Assembly: GCA_036506155.1 (NCBI GenBank)
Contig: DASXSF010000044.1
Coordinates: 1 to 27,878 of the forward strand
DNA: 27,878 nucleotides
Reading direction: 5' to 3'
Source: DASXRA01 sp036506155
Lineage (GTDB): Bacteria > Actinomycetota > Actinomycetes > Mycobacteriales > Jatrophihabitantaceae
In this document: positions 1 through 8,086 of the stretch, piece by piece
How the letters are laid out: each line of letters begins with the position of its first letter
How positions within the stretch are numbered: the first letter of the stretch is position 1
Notes under the pieces: model-generated
Database searches by the model: none
Told to the model about the DNA's origin: nothing
Seen by the model: only the letters and a program-made list of their open reading frames with translations
Translations under genes and position numbers: made by a program

Positions 1-1293
1 GACCGGCGACCCAAACTAATCGCCCGATGCGCCGGGGCCGCCGACGTGGCCGCGGCGGTGCGCTTCGCGCGCGACCGTGACCTCCAGATCGCGGTACGGG
101 GCGGGGGTCACAACGTGGCCGGCACCGCCGTGTGCGACGACGGGATCGTCATCGACCTGTCCGCGATGCGCGCTGTCTCGGTCGACCCAGCCGAACGCAC
201 GGCCCAGGTCCAGGGTGGCGCCCTGTGGGGTGACGTCGACCACGAGACCCAGGCCCACGGCCTGGCCACCACCGGGGGCATCGTGAGCCACACCGGCGTC
301 GGCGGCCTCAGCCTCGGCGGCGGCATCGGCTGGCTCATGCGCAAGCACGGGCTCGCCGTCGACAACCTCGTGGCGGCCGCGCTGGTCACCGCTGGGGGCG
401 ACATCGTCCGAGCATCCGCCCACGATCACCCGGACCTGTTCTGGGCGCTGCGAGGCGGTGGCGGGAACTTCGGCGTGGTCACCTCATTCCGGTTCGCGTT
501 GAACCCGGTCGGTCCCACCGTCATCGCCGGTCCGGTGTTCTGGGCGGCCGAGGACACCAGCGATGTCATGCACTTCTACAGAGAGTTCGTCGCCGAGGCG
601 CCCGACGAGCTCGGGACCGTCATCCGGCTGGGAACGATCCCGCCGCTGCCGGTCATCAGCCACGAGTTGCACTTCCGACCGGCGATCGCGGTCGCCTGCT
701 GCTACGCCGGACCCCTCCAGGACGGTGAACGCATCGTTCGTCCGCTCCGCCAGTTCGGCACCCCGCTCGTGGTCCATGTCCGACCCACGCTCTACGTCGA
801 CCATCAGAGCGGCATCGATGACACCGTCCGCCACGGATGGCACTACTACTGGAAAGGCACGAACCTCACCGGTCTGTCCGACGAGGTCATCGACGTCGTC
901 GCCGAGCACACCTATCGCGCCAGGTCGCCGAGGTCGTGCGCGGCGATATTCCACATGGGTGGAGCGGTCGCCCGGGTTCCCCGCGATGCCACGGCGTATC
1001 ACGGCCGCGACGTCGCCCACAACATGAGCATCGACGCCGTATGGCTCGCGGACCGGGACGACGCGGCCGGCCCATCCGAGATCGCGTGGGCCAGGGGATT
1101 CCTCCAAGCTCTCCAACCCCACCGCGCCGGCGTCTACGTCAACTTCCTCGACTCCGACGACGACGCCAGCCGAGTACGCGAGGCCTACGGCGACGACACC
1201 TACGCGCGGCTCGCCGTGATCAAGGCTAAGTACGACCCCGAGAACGTGTTCCACAACAACAAGAACATCGAGCCCGGCCAACCCGCGACCTGA
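1..1293 (+). CDS. FAD-binding oxidoreductase, BBE-like (5' partial)
   Basis: This is a flavin-dependent oxidoreductase of the PCMH/berberine-bridge-enzyme family. The reading frame is open to the first base of the window, so the N-terminus lies outside it. The sequence before the first GTG (LIARCAGAADV) already fits the family, so that GTG is not the start. The N-terminal FAD domain shows RGGGHN, whose His is the expected site of 8-alpha-histidyl FAD attachment, and a glycine-rich segment GGLSLGGGIGWLMRKHGL. At the place where bicovalent members carry a second FAD-linking Cys, this protein reads IVSHTGVGG, so single attachment through His is likely. The C-terminal BBE motif is YDPENVFHNNKNI. 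The substrate cannot be told; relatives oxidise sugars, alkaloids and polyketides. No signal peptide can be judged because the start is missing. Confidence 0.9.
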   Translation, partial: DRRPKLIARCAGAADVAAAVRFARDRDLQIAVRGGGHNVAGTAVCDDGIVIDLSAMRAVSVDPAERTAQVQGGALWGDVDHETQAHGLATTGGIVSHTGVGGLSLGGGIGWLMRKHGLAVDNLVAAALVTAGGDIVRASAHDHPDLFWALRGGGGNFGVVTSFRFALNPVGPTVIAGPVFWAAEDTSDVMHFYREFVAEAPDELGTVIRLGTIPPLPVISHELHFRPAIAVACCYAGPLQDGERIVRPLRQFGTPLVVHVRPTLYVDHQSGIDDTVRHGWHYYWKGTNLTGLSDEVIDVVAEHTYRARSPRSCAAIFHMGGAVARVPRDATAYHGRDVAHNMSIDAVWLADRDDAAGPSEIAWARGFLQALQPHRAGVYVNFLDSDDDASRVREAYGDDTYARLAVIKAKYDPENVFHNNKNIEPGQPAT

Positions 1294-1387
1294 CGGCACA
1301 TCGGCCAAGATCTTGCCGCGCCGAGTTCACGAAAGCCACGGTGCGGCGACGTCTGTGTTATGGGCGGGCGGAGTGACGTCTCCGGTG

Positions 1388-1588
1388 CTATCCGACGAAG
1401 ACCCACTTTCCGTCCTCGCACTTGAACGTGAACGACGAGTCGCTGTCGGGCCAGCTGTACTGGATGTAGTTGCCGTCGCGAACGTCGTCACAGTCCGCGC
1501 CGAGTGCCTGGGCGGATCCAGTCGGGATGGCGAACATGGCGGCGGCCGCGCCCAGCACGGCAGCCGAGCCAAGGATCCTGCGTTTCAT
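1388..1588 (-). CDS. Small secreted protein
   Basis: This is a 66-residue protein of unknown function. It starts MKRR followed by an Ala/Gly/Leu hydrophobic core and an AQA-like signal-peptidase site near residue 28, so the mature protein is only about 38 residues. The mature part is acidic, has two cysteines (DCDD and FKCEDGKW) that could form one disulphide, and has several Trp/Tyr residues. A good ribosome binding site (GAAAGGAAAG) precedes the ATG. It converges with the FAD oxidoreductase, about 95 bp apart. I do not recognise the family. It resembles the many short exported Cys-pair proteins of actinobacteria. Confidence 0.7.
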   Translation of the reverse strand: MKRRILGSAAVLGAAAAMFAIPTGSAQALGADCDDVRDGNYIQYSWPDSDSSFTFKCEDGKWVFVG

Positions 1589-1813
1589 CTGCTTTCCTTT
1601 CTGACGTCGGCTCGCAGCAACCGCGTGAGCCTGCTGCGGCCGGGCGGATCGGTATGCGGGTCACATCAGCTATTCGGCCCGATCACCGCCACGGATGGGT
1701 CGGGAGCATTCCCCAACAAGATCAAATGGCGAACCGGAGCCGCGCCGGAGCCGTCGCGTCCATGATCGAACTCTTAGCGTGGCCGACGGGGGCCAGGCCG
1801 TGATGAGGCCTGG

Positions 1814-2974
1814 CTACTGCAGCGCGGGAGCCGCTGCCTCCTGGGACATGGTCGCCGATGCCAGCCGTGCCTCGGTGATCATCTCGAGCCCGGCCCGCAG
1901 CTGGTCGAGCGGCTCGTAGCCGAAGCCGAGGCGGAATACGCGGGAATCGTCGCCGAACCAGTCGCCGGGTGCGACGACCGTGCGACGCACGGACAGCTCC
2001 GCATAGAAGCGCTGGACGCGGGCCGGCGGGAAGGCATCGGGGTCGAGTTGCACGCAGCAGAGCGCACCCGCATCGGGCCGGACCCAATGCAGTTCGCCGT
2101 GTTGCGTGGCGAGCCAGTCCTCGACAACGGCGATCGCGTCTGCGAGGAACGCGCGCCGGGGCCCGAGGATCGCGTCAGCCCGCTGCAGCACTCGCGCAGC
2201 GAGCACCTCGTCGAGCGTGCCGCACGAGACTGCGGAGTTGAATCGCGCCAGCCGAAGCTGCTCGTACAACTCGGGGTCACGAATGGTCAGCCAGCCGATG
2301 CGGAGGCCCGGGGCTCCGTGCGCCTTCGACAGCGAGCTGCAGGTGATCACCTTGGGCGACAGGGCGGCCACCGACGGCGGGACGGGCGCCGGTCCATAGG
2401 TGGCATCGCGGTAGATCTCGTCGACGAGCAGGAAGGCATCAGGACAGACCTGCTGCATGGCCGCCAGCGTGCGCTCGATGTCCTCGCGGCTCACCGCTAC
2501 GCCGGACGGATTGTGCGGCGAGGCGAGCATGACCAGACGAGTGTCGGCGGACAGGGCGTCGCGCAGCACCGTCGGGTCGAGACGGTAACCGTCTGCGAAG
2601 CGAAGCTGCACCGTCGCCACGTGCGCTCTGATGCCGCGCAGTGCGTCCAGCGTGGGCGGGAAGGACGGCCGGACCACAACGATCTCGCCGTCGGCGTCGC
2701 CGAACAGCAGCCCGAGCAGGAAGAGAGACGACGCCGCCCCGGTCGTGAGCAGAACCTCGTCGGGGCCGACGCCGGATCGATCTGCGACCAGCTGCCGTAG
2801 CTCGGGCGCGCCGGCGGAGGTGCCGTAGCCGAGTGGAATCTGCGACAGACCGGCAAGCTCATCCGCGCTCAGGAGGTCGCCCAGCGTGAGCTCGCGACAG
2901 AAGCTCTCGCCCAGGGCGTATTGCGGCGTCTCGTCGACCAGTGCGGTGATCGGGCTTGCGGGAAATCGTCGCAT
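1814..2974 (-). CDS. PLP-dependent aminotransferase, class I/II
   Basis: This is a fold-type I aminotransferase of 386 residues, the usual length for the family, expected in the cytosol. Visible PLP-site elements are SPHNPSG (Asn155), LVDEIY (Asp185 and Tyr188), and SSLSKAHG with the Schiff-base Lys217, followed by PGLRIGW. A late Arg in VFRLGFGYEP may bind the substrate carboxylate. The ATG at 2974 is preceded by GGAAAG at proper spacing. The N-terminal region (ALGESFCRELTLGDLL) recalls the group that includes capreomycidine synthase-like enzymes, but that is a loose resemblance and the substrate is unknown. The gene stands alone, divergent from the PhoX-like gene. Confidence 0.88.
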   Translation of the reverse strand: MRRFPASPITALVDETPQYALGESFCRELTLGDLLSADELAGLSQIPLGYGTSAGAPELRQLVADRSGVGPDEVLLTTGAASSLFLLGLLFGDADGEIVVVRPSFPPTLDALRGIRAHVATVQLRFADGYRLDPTVLRDALSADTRLVMLASPHNPSGVAVSREDIERTLAAMQQVCPDAFLLVDEIYRDATYGPAPVPPSVAALSPKVITCSSLSKAHGAPGLRIGWLTIRDPELYEQLRLARFNSAVSCGTLDEVLAARVLQRADAILGPRRAFLADAIAVVEDWLATQHGELHWVRPDAGALCCVQLDPDAFPPARVQRFYAELSVRRTVVAPGDWFGDDSRVFRLGFGYEPLDQLRAGLEMITEARLASATMSQEAAAPALQ

Positions 2975-3337
2975 GGATCAATTCTTTCCGGCGATGTGGG
3001 GCGACGCCAGCGAATTGGTGCTGCTTTGCGTCTCGGCGCCGGGACTCATTCCACTCGCAGGCTGGCCAACTTTACTGGAGCGCCGGGAATCGCGGTCGCG
3101 TGCAGCTTTACCGGGAACGACGCACCGCGCACGGCCGACGTTGTTCGGGCCGGACTGTGGGGACAACGGGGCGGTCTCCCGCCGCGGGGTGATCAGCTGC
3201 CCGATACGCGAATGACATCCCGTGAGAGTGCTGAGTGTTTACCGTGTCGACGCTGTGACTTTGCTTGGTGGCTACGGCTGCGCGCGGTCCGGGTTTGACG
3301 ATGCGCCGGTCCGTGTCACCTCTACGAAGGGTCACCC
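2975..3337. other. Intergenic region between divergent genes
   Basis: These 363 bp separate the aminotransferase and the PhoX-like gene, so both promoters should lie here. I see no convincing ORF. A single GTTTACC motif near 3238 resembles one half of a Streptomyces PHO box, but no second copy sits at 11 bp spacing. AAGGG just before 3338 serves as the ribosome binding site of the phosphatase gene. Confidence 0.4.
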
Positions 3338-4939
3338 ATGCACACAGCCCATCGACGTCGCATCGTCTGGACGGCGCTCGTGGCCGGGGCAGCCTGCGCC
3401 GCGGTGCTGTCCGCCCAGTCGGCGGCGTACTCCGACCGCATCGCGTTCACCGCCGTGCCGTCGGCCAACCCGAAAGCCCCGGGCGTCGTCGTGCCCGACC
3501 AACTCTCGCCGGAACTGCGCGAGGTCGCCGTCGCCCAGGGCGCCCATCGGCTGGAGAACGGCACCGCCGCCGTTCCGTACTACGGCTACGACGGCGACAA
3601 CCCGAACCTGGTGCCGCTCCCGAGCGATCCGACCCACGAAGCCCACAAGACCGAGCCGGACAAGAACACCTACCTGGTAGTGGACGACGGCCTGCCGGGA
3701 GCCGATCCTGGATACGACTACGGCACCCACTTCCTGTTCCAAGGCCACGAGTCGGGCACGCCCGGGTACCTGACCCGGATCAACCTGGATGCCGACGCGG
3801 CGCACCGCATGACGCTTCTGGCCACCCAGGACACCGACGGGCACGACCTGCCGGACATCGACGGGTCTACATGGGACCCCTTCGCTCACCGGCTGCTGTT
3901 CACATCCGAGGGCAGCCTCGGCGGCGGCGTGTGGCAGGCCGACCTCGGCGTGCCGGCCACGGTGCAGCGCCTGACCGGCATCATCGGCCAGGGCGGCTAC
4001 GAGGGAATCCAGAACGACGACAACGGCAACGTCTACATCGTCGAGGACTCCGGTGGGGTCGTCGGCGCGCTCTCGCCACACGCCAAGCAGCCGAACTCGT
4101 TTGTCTACCGGTTGGTGCCGACCGAACGGCGTGACCTCACGAAGGGCGGCGTCCTGCAGGCGCTACAGGTGATCAACGGCGACCACCCGGTCACGTTCCA
4201 CGCCGGGCAGGCCGATGCCGACATCCTCGGGCCGGACACCCTCGCGCTGCGCACCTACGGCAGCTCCTTCGCCACCCACTGGGTGACGGTGCACGACACG
4301 GCGGTCGACGGCACCGCGCCGTTCAACGCCAACGCCGCTGCGAAGGCCGGCGGCGCAACGCCGTTCAAGCGCCCCGAGAACGGGCAGTTCCGCCCGGACG
4401 GCCAGTTCGGCACGTTCTACTTCGACGAGACGGGCGACACCGACGCGCGCTCCGAAGCCGGCTCGGCGGCCGGTGGGTTCGGCTCGGTTTTCAAGCTCGA
4501 GATCGGCGACAAGTCGGGTGCCGGCTCGCTGTCGCTGCTCTACCGCGGCGACGTCGCGCACACCGGATTCGACAATGTGACCTTCCTCAGCCGCAACATC
4601 GTGGCGTTCGTCGAGGACGCCGGCGACACGCTGCACACCCAGCGCAACGCTCTGGACTCGGGCTGGCTGCTCGACGTGACGGCTGACTACTCTCACGGCA
4701 GGCAGCCAGTGCGCTTCCTGGCGCAGGGCCGCGATACCTCGGCGACGATCGACTCGTCATCCTCGGCGCTCGGCAACGAGGGCGACAATGAGATCACCGG
4801 CATCCACGCCTCCGACGGGGATCCCACCGCACGCGGCCTGCTCGGCGCGCGGCCACCGAGCCTGTTCCACGATGGGTGGCGGCTGTTCTACACCCGCCAG
4901 CACGGCGACAACATCACCTTCGAGATCATTCCCGCGTAG
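3338..4939 (+). CDS. Secreted PhoX-like phosphatase (DUF839 family)
   Basis: This is a 533-residue exported protein of the PhoX-like family, whose characterised members are Ca/Fe-dependent alkaline phosphatases that release phosphate from organic esters outside the membrane. The N-terminus has a positively charged stretch (HRRRIVW), a hydrophobic core and an Ala-rich cleavage region near residue 31. Family-like blocks include FQGHESGTPGYLTRINL, GSTWDPFAHRLLFTSEG, YEGIQNDDNGNVYIVEDSGG and HTGFDNVTFL. The start is an ATG with AAGGG just upstream. It converges on a second secreted phosphoesterase and shares a hairpin terminator with it. Enzymatic phosphatase activity is inferred; some DUF839 proteins have no demonstrated activity. 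Confidence 0.8.
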   Translation: MHTAHRRRIVWTALVAGAACAAVLSAQSAAYSDRIAFTAVPSANPKAPGVVVPDQLSPELREVAVAQGAHRLENGTAAVPYYGYDGDNPNLVPLPSDPTHEAHKTEPDKNTYLVVDDGLPGADPGYDYGTHFLFQGHESGTPGYLTRINLDADAAHRMTLLATQDTDGHDLPDIDGSTWDPFAHRLLFTSEGSLGGGVWQADLGVPATVQRLTGIIGQGGYEGIQNDDNGNVYIVEDSGGVVGALSPHAKQPNSFVYRLVPTERRDLTKGGVLQALQVINGDHPVTFHAGQADADILGPDTLALRTYGSSFATHWVTVHDTAVDGTAPFNANAAAKAGGATPFKRPENGQFRPDGQFGTFYFDETGDTDARSEAGSAAGGFGSVFKLEIGDKSGAGSLSLLYRGDVAHTGFDNVTFLSRNIVAFVEDAGDTLHTQRNALDSGWLLDVTADYSHGRQPVRFLAQGRDTSATIDSSSSALGNEGDNEITGIHASDGDPTARGLLGARPPSLFHDGWRLFYTRQHGDNITFEIIPA

Positions 4940-4946
4940 TGCGCTG

Positions 4947-4988
4947 GCTGGACGGGGGCGGCGCCGATCGGCCCGCCCCCGTTCCAGC
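4947..4988. terminator. Bidirectional hairpin terminator
   Basis: The arms GCTGGA-CGGGGGCGG and CCCGCCCCCGTTCCAGC form a long, very GC-rich stem with one bulge around a loop of about 8-10 nt. It lies in the 62 bp between two convergent stop codons. There is no T-run on either side, which is common for actinobacterial terminators. The position and stem strength suggest it ends both transcripts. Confidence 0.65.
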
Positions 4989-5001
4989 ACAGCCGAGCTG
5001 C

Positions 5002-6174
5002 TCAACCTTCCGGCATTCGGGTCCAGCTGAACGGGCCGAACGAGGTCGCGGTCGTGGGATTGTGGGCTCCCGGCGCAGCCGTGAGCTTGAGCCACTCGAG
5101 TGGGAACGTGCTGCCGTGGACGACGATGCGGTGGAAGTTGGACACGTCGAAGTACGGGTGGCTCGTCCAGGCGTCGTAACTGCACACGTCTGCGTCGCCG
5201 GTGCACGGTGCGCCCTGAACGAGCGGGTTGTCGGAGCGGTACGTGTGCGAGTCGCCGGTGAACAGGAGGACCGGCTTGCCGAAGGCGCTGGTGTGCGTGG
5301 CCAGGGTGGAAACGATCGGCTCGTAGTTGGCGAGGTGGGCCGCCGTCTTGCCGTCGAGGTCCCACATATCGGCCTGCGTGATGACAACGACCCCGGCCGC
5401 GTCGTCCTCGGCGGCGAGCCCGAACGCGGTGTTGATCCAGCGCACGTCGGCGCCGGTGCGCTGGGTCGCCTCGTCGTGCTGCGCCGCGCTGATCGGCGCT
5501 CCGTACCAGGCGTCAGTGTCATTGTTCGATCCGCCGGGCACGTTGATCGAAACGAACACGATGCCGCGCTGCTCCCAGAGCACGTTCTCCACGAACTGGG
5601 CATCGCTGGGGTGTGCACGGTCGCGCACCTGGGCCTGCGAACGCACCTTCAGCGTTCCGCTGCCGAGCGTGTGCCCGGGGCTGCTGAAGAAGATCGACCG
5701 GATGAGGGTGAGATTGGCGAGCGGGTTGCCGGCGGCGTAGTCGGCTGGCTGGCCTGTGGCCGGGTCGAGCACGTAGTTGATCTGCCCGGTGCTCGGGTCG
5801 TACGTGCCGCCACCCTCGCCGGCCTTGTGGCAGTCGCTCCATTCGTTGTCGCCGGGCGTATACACGAGCGGGTCGGCGTAATGCGCCCACAGTGCGGCGA
5901 TCGACCGGTCGTAGGCCTCGGTGCAGTACTGCTTGCCGGAGTGGATGTCGCCGACGTGGACAACCGTGCTTACGTCCGGGTCCGCGTTGACCGAATCGAT
6001 GAACGCCGGTGTCGCATCGAACTCGGCAGTGTCGCCCTGGAACGTGCCGTAGGGCGCATCGCCGTACACGGCGAGGGTGAACGCGCCGCGCGTGCCGTGA
6101 TTGTCGGCAACTGCCGTCGCCGGCAGTGCGCACAAGGCCAGCGCGGCGGCCGCCGCGATCCAAGACCGCTTCAT
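5002..6174 (-). CDS. Secreted metallophosphoesterase
   Basis: This is a 390-residue exported protein of the calcineurin-like metallophosphoesterase superfamily. A signal peptide (MKRSW, hydrophobic core, ATAVA cleavage region near residue 23) is clear. Metal-binding signatures appear in order: VYGDAP near 37-41, HVGDIHSGK (75-81) and TPGDNEWSDCH (106-116), with GDSHTY later (FTGDSHTYRSD) as the expected His motif. The start is ATG with GAGGAG 8 nt upstream. The substrate is unknown; the family hydrolyses phosphomono- and diesters. Next to a PhoX-like gene, a role in extracellular phosphate acquisition is a reasonable inference, supported by a PHO-box-like repeat 75 bp upstream. Confidence 0.82.
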   Translation of the reverse strand: MKRSWIAAAAALALCALPATAVADNHGTRGAFTLAVYGDAPYGTFQGDTAEFDATPAFIDSVNADPDVSTVVHVGDIHSGKQYCTEAYDRSIAALWAHYADPLVYTPGDNEWSDCHKAGEGGGTYDPSTGQINYVLDPATGQPADYAAGNPLANLTLIRSIFFSSPGHTLGSGTLKVRSQAQVRDRAHPSDAQFVENVLWEQRGIVFVSINVPGGSNNDTDAWYGAPISAAQHDEATQRTGADVRWINTAFGLAAEDDAAGVVVITQADMWDLDGKTAAHLANYEPIVSTLATHTSAFGKPVLLFTGDSHTYRSDNPLVQGAPCTGDADVCSYDAWTSHPYFDVSNFHRIVVHGSTFPLEWLKLTAAPGAHNPTTATSFGPFSWTRMPEG

Positions 6175-6248
6175 CGCATCGTCTCCTCACGTCCCGACTA
6201 AGCCCTCGCACAGCCTCGCGGCAGCGCCTCGTTATCAGGCAACGCAAC

Positions 6249-6266
6249 GGTTAACAGGAGGCGAAC
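6249..6266 (-). promoter_or_regulatory. PHO-box-like direct repeat
   Basis: On the minus strand the sequence reads GTTCGCC-TCCT-GTTAACC, two 7-bp units spaced at exactly 11 bp. In Streptomyces the response regulator PhoP binds 11-bp direct repeat units whose conserved part is GTTCACC. Each unit here matches 6 of 7. It lies 75-92 bp upstream of the metallophosphoesterase start, a suitable place for an activator. Binding is inferred. Confidence 0.5.
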
Positions 6267-6321
6267 AAGTCCTGTCGTACGGTTCGCGGCTGTCGACCGT
6301 GCTGACGTCGCGCAGGCCAAG

Positions 6322-6333
6322 TGGTTTAGACCA
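6322..6333. promoter_or_regulatory. dre-like operator (DasR-type)
   Basis: TGGTTTAGACCA matches 11 of 12 positions of the DasR-responsive element core TGGTCTAGACCA known from Streptomyces. It sits between the 3' end of murQ and the start of the metallophosphoesterase, about 150 bp upstream of the latter. A GntR regulator of the right family is encoded 1 kb away. The match is seen directly; binding is inferred. Confidence 0.6.
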
Positions 6334-6350
6334 ATTGCGACAAGCGGGCC

Positions 6351-7202
6351 TCACCGGACCGAGTTCAGAGCCGCCTCCAGGGTGGCGTATGCGGCGGCTC
6401 GCTCGGCCGCCTCCACCGGCGGCAACCCGCCCACGAGATGCAGGATCGCCGCCCGGGTGTTGCCGTCGCACGCGGTCAGTGCCGCGCGCGCGTCGTCCAG
6501 CGACGTGGAGGCGATCTCCGCGACGATGCCCGCGGCGCGTTCCCGCAGCTTGGCGTTGGCCGGGACGACGTCGACCATCACATCGCCGTGGACCCGCCCG
6601 AGCAGTGTCATAGCCGCGGTGGTCAGCGCATTGAGGGCGACCTTCTGTGCCGATCCGGCGGACAGCCGCGTCGAGCCGCGCAGCACCTCCGGCCCTATCG
6701 GGACCTCGATCGCGAAGTGGGCGAGCTGCGCCAGGGGCGAACCAGGCGTATTGACTACGGCGACCACGTCGGCACCAGCCCGAACCGTGCCCCGTGCGAG
6801 CTCGACCGTGTACGGCGTGGTTCCGCTTGCCGCCACCGCCACGAGCACATCGCCGGGCGACGGCGCGAGCCGGGACAGGTCGCGCTGCGCCATGCCGGTG
6901 TCGTCCTCGTGCGAGTCGGCGCCGTCGACGCCGCCCGCCATGATCGCGACGATGCGGTCGTCGGCCAGTCCGAACGTTCCGGGCAGTTCGGCCGCCTCGG
7001 TGAAAGCAACCCGTCCGGACGTTCCCGCGCCGGCGAACGCCAGCCGGCCGCCGTCGCGCAGCCTGTCGGCGATCAGCCGCGCTGCCGCGACGATCTGCTC
7101 GGTGGCCGCACGCACGGCGGGGACGACGCGCTGCTCGCCGTCCAGCAGCCGGGCGACGATCTGCTCGGGTGGCAGCAGGTGCAGCTCGGGACGCTCGGTC
7201 AC
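6351..7202 (-). CDS. murQ: N-acetylmuramic acid 6-phosphate etherase (MurQ)
   Basis: MurQ splits the D-lactyl ether of MurNAc-6-phosphate to give GlcNAc-6-phosphate and lactate, a cytosolic step of cell-wall recycling. The SIS domain is clear: GAGTSGR at 58-64, the catalytic-type Glu72 in AELPGTFG, a second acidic motif HEDDTG with Glu99, then AASGTTPYT and LSAGSAQKVALN. I chose the GTG at 7202 because MTERPEL there matches the usual family N-terminus (TE-R). A longer frame upstream is Arg-rich and would run over the regulator's promoter. This gives 283 residues, slightly shorter than the usual 300. No MurNAc kinase or PTS gene is adjacent. Confidence 0.9.
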   Translation of the reverse strand: MTERPELHLLPPEQIVARLLDGEQRVVPAVRAATEQIVAAARLIADRLRDGGRLAFAGAGTSGRVAFTEAAELPGTFGLADDRIVAIMAGGVDGADSHEDDTGMAQRDLSRLAPSPGDVLVAVAASGTTPYTVELARGTVRAGADVVAVVNTPGSPLAQLAHFAIEVPIGPEVLRGSTRLSAGSAQKVALNALTTAAMTLLGRVHGDVMVDVVPANAKLRERAAGIVAEIASTSLDDARAALTACDGNTRAAILHLVGGLPPVEAAERAAAYATLEAALNSVR

Positions 7203-7263
7203 GCCCGCGTCCCGGCAGTCCGTGCGACGCCACTCATCCGGGGCCCGCCTCCGTCTTCTAAAG

Positions 7264-7275
7264 TGGACTAGACGA
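7264..7275. promoter_or_regulatory. dre-like operator 1 in the murQ/gntR divergent promoter
   Basis: TGGACTAGACGA matches 10 of 12 positions of the DasR dre core. It lies about 60 bp upstream of the murQ start and 80 bp upstream of the GntR start, so it could control both directions. Weaker than the 6322 box. Confidence 0.45.
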
Positions 7276-7310
7276 ATCGAATGGTCGAGGCTTGGGCGCG
7301 GCGCTGTCAA

Positions 7311-7322
7311 TGGTGTAGACAT
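7311..7322. promoter_or_regulatory. dre-like operator 2 in the murQ/gntR divergent promoter
   Basis: TGGTGTAGACAT matches 9 of 12 positions of the dre core and has an intact left half-site. Its centre is 47 bp from the first box, and it lies 33 bp before the regulator start, a position suited to autorepression. Confidence 0.35.
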
Positions 7323-7354
7323 TTTCTGCATGACGGGCTCACGAAGGGATAACC

Positions 7355-8086
7355 GTGACTGCAGCGGATGTGATCGAGCCGCGTGAGCCGAAGTACTACC
7401 TGGTCAAGCGGCACCTGCTCGAACTGATCGAATCGCTCGAGCCCGGCGCATTGGTGCCCACCGAGCGTGAGCTCACCGCCACGCTCGCCACCTCGCGCAC
7501 CACGGTGCGGCAGGCGCTCGGGGAGCTCGTCGGCGAGGGCCGCTTGGTCCGACGGCAGGGTTCGGGCACGTACGTCGCCGAGCCCAAGATGACGTGGCCG
7601 CTGCAGATGACGAGCTTCACGGAGCAGGCCGCCGCGAACGGATTCGTTGCCGGTGCCCGCCTGCTCTCCGCCGAAAGGATGCGGGGCACGGGTGAGGCAG
7701 CCACTCGGCTGCGGTTGCTGCCGGGGGCATATATGTACCGCATCGAGCGGCTGCGGCTGGCCGACGACACCCCGATGGCCGTGGAGACCTCGCACTTGTC
7801 GGTGGCACGGTTTCCCGGGCTGATCAAAGCACTGCGCAAGTCGTCGTCGCTCTACCGCGTGCTGGAGGCGTCCTACGGCGTCATACCGCTGACGGCCGAA
7901 GAGACGATCGAGACGCGTGCGGCGCCACCCCGGGAGGCGGCGCTGCTCGGCACCGACACGGGCGCACCGATGCTCGTCCTCGGCCGGCACAGTTTCGAGG
8001 CGGACGGGACACCGGTCGAGTGGGTTCGCAGCTGGTACCGCGGCGACCGCTACACCTTCGTCGCCCGGCTGACCACCAGGGGCTGA
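7355..8086 (+). CDS. GntR-family regulator, HutC/UTRA type (DasR-like)
   Basis: This is a 243-residue transcription factor. It has an N-terminal winged helix (about residues 8-75: PTERELTATLATSRTTVRQALGEL then GSGTYVAEPK) and a C-terminal UTRA effector domain (about 95-240) with YRIERLRLADDTPMAVE and APMLVLGRHSF. Members of this branch such as DasR and NagR sense GlcNAc-6-phosphate or related amino-sugar phosphates. The GTG start has AAGGG 7 nt upstream. It is divergent from murQ, whose product is GlcNAc-6-phosphate, and dre-like boxes occupy the promoter between them. DasR orthology is inferred, not proven. Its last 37 bp overlap the convergent permease gene. Confidence 0.85.
   Translation: MTAADVIEPREPKYYLVKRHLLELIESLEPGALVPTERELTATLATSRTTVRQALGELVGEGRLVRRQGSGTYVAEPKMTWPLQMTSFTEQAAANGFVAGARLLSAERMRGTGEAATRLRLLPGAYMYRIERLRLADDTPMAVETSHLSVARFPGLIKALRKSSSLYRVLEASYGVIPLTAEETIETRAAPPREAALLGTDTGAPMLVLGRHSFEADGTPVEWVRSWYRGDRYTFVARLTTRG

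Noticed and set aside
3230..3250. PHO box upstream of the PhoX-like gene
   Set aside because: Only one GTTTACC unit is present; no second unit at 11-bp spacing could be found.
4876..6201. Plus-strand ORF of 441 codons opposite the metallophosphoesterase
   Set aside because: Antisense shadow: Val/Arg-rich, no domain, and it spans a terminator and a convergent gene.
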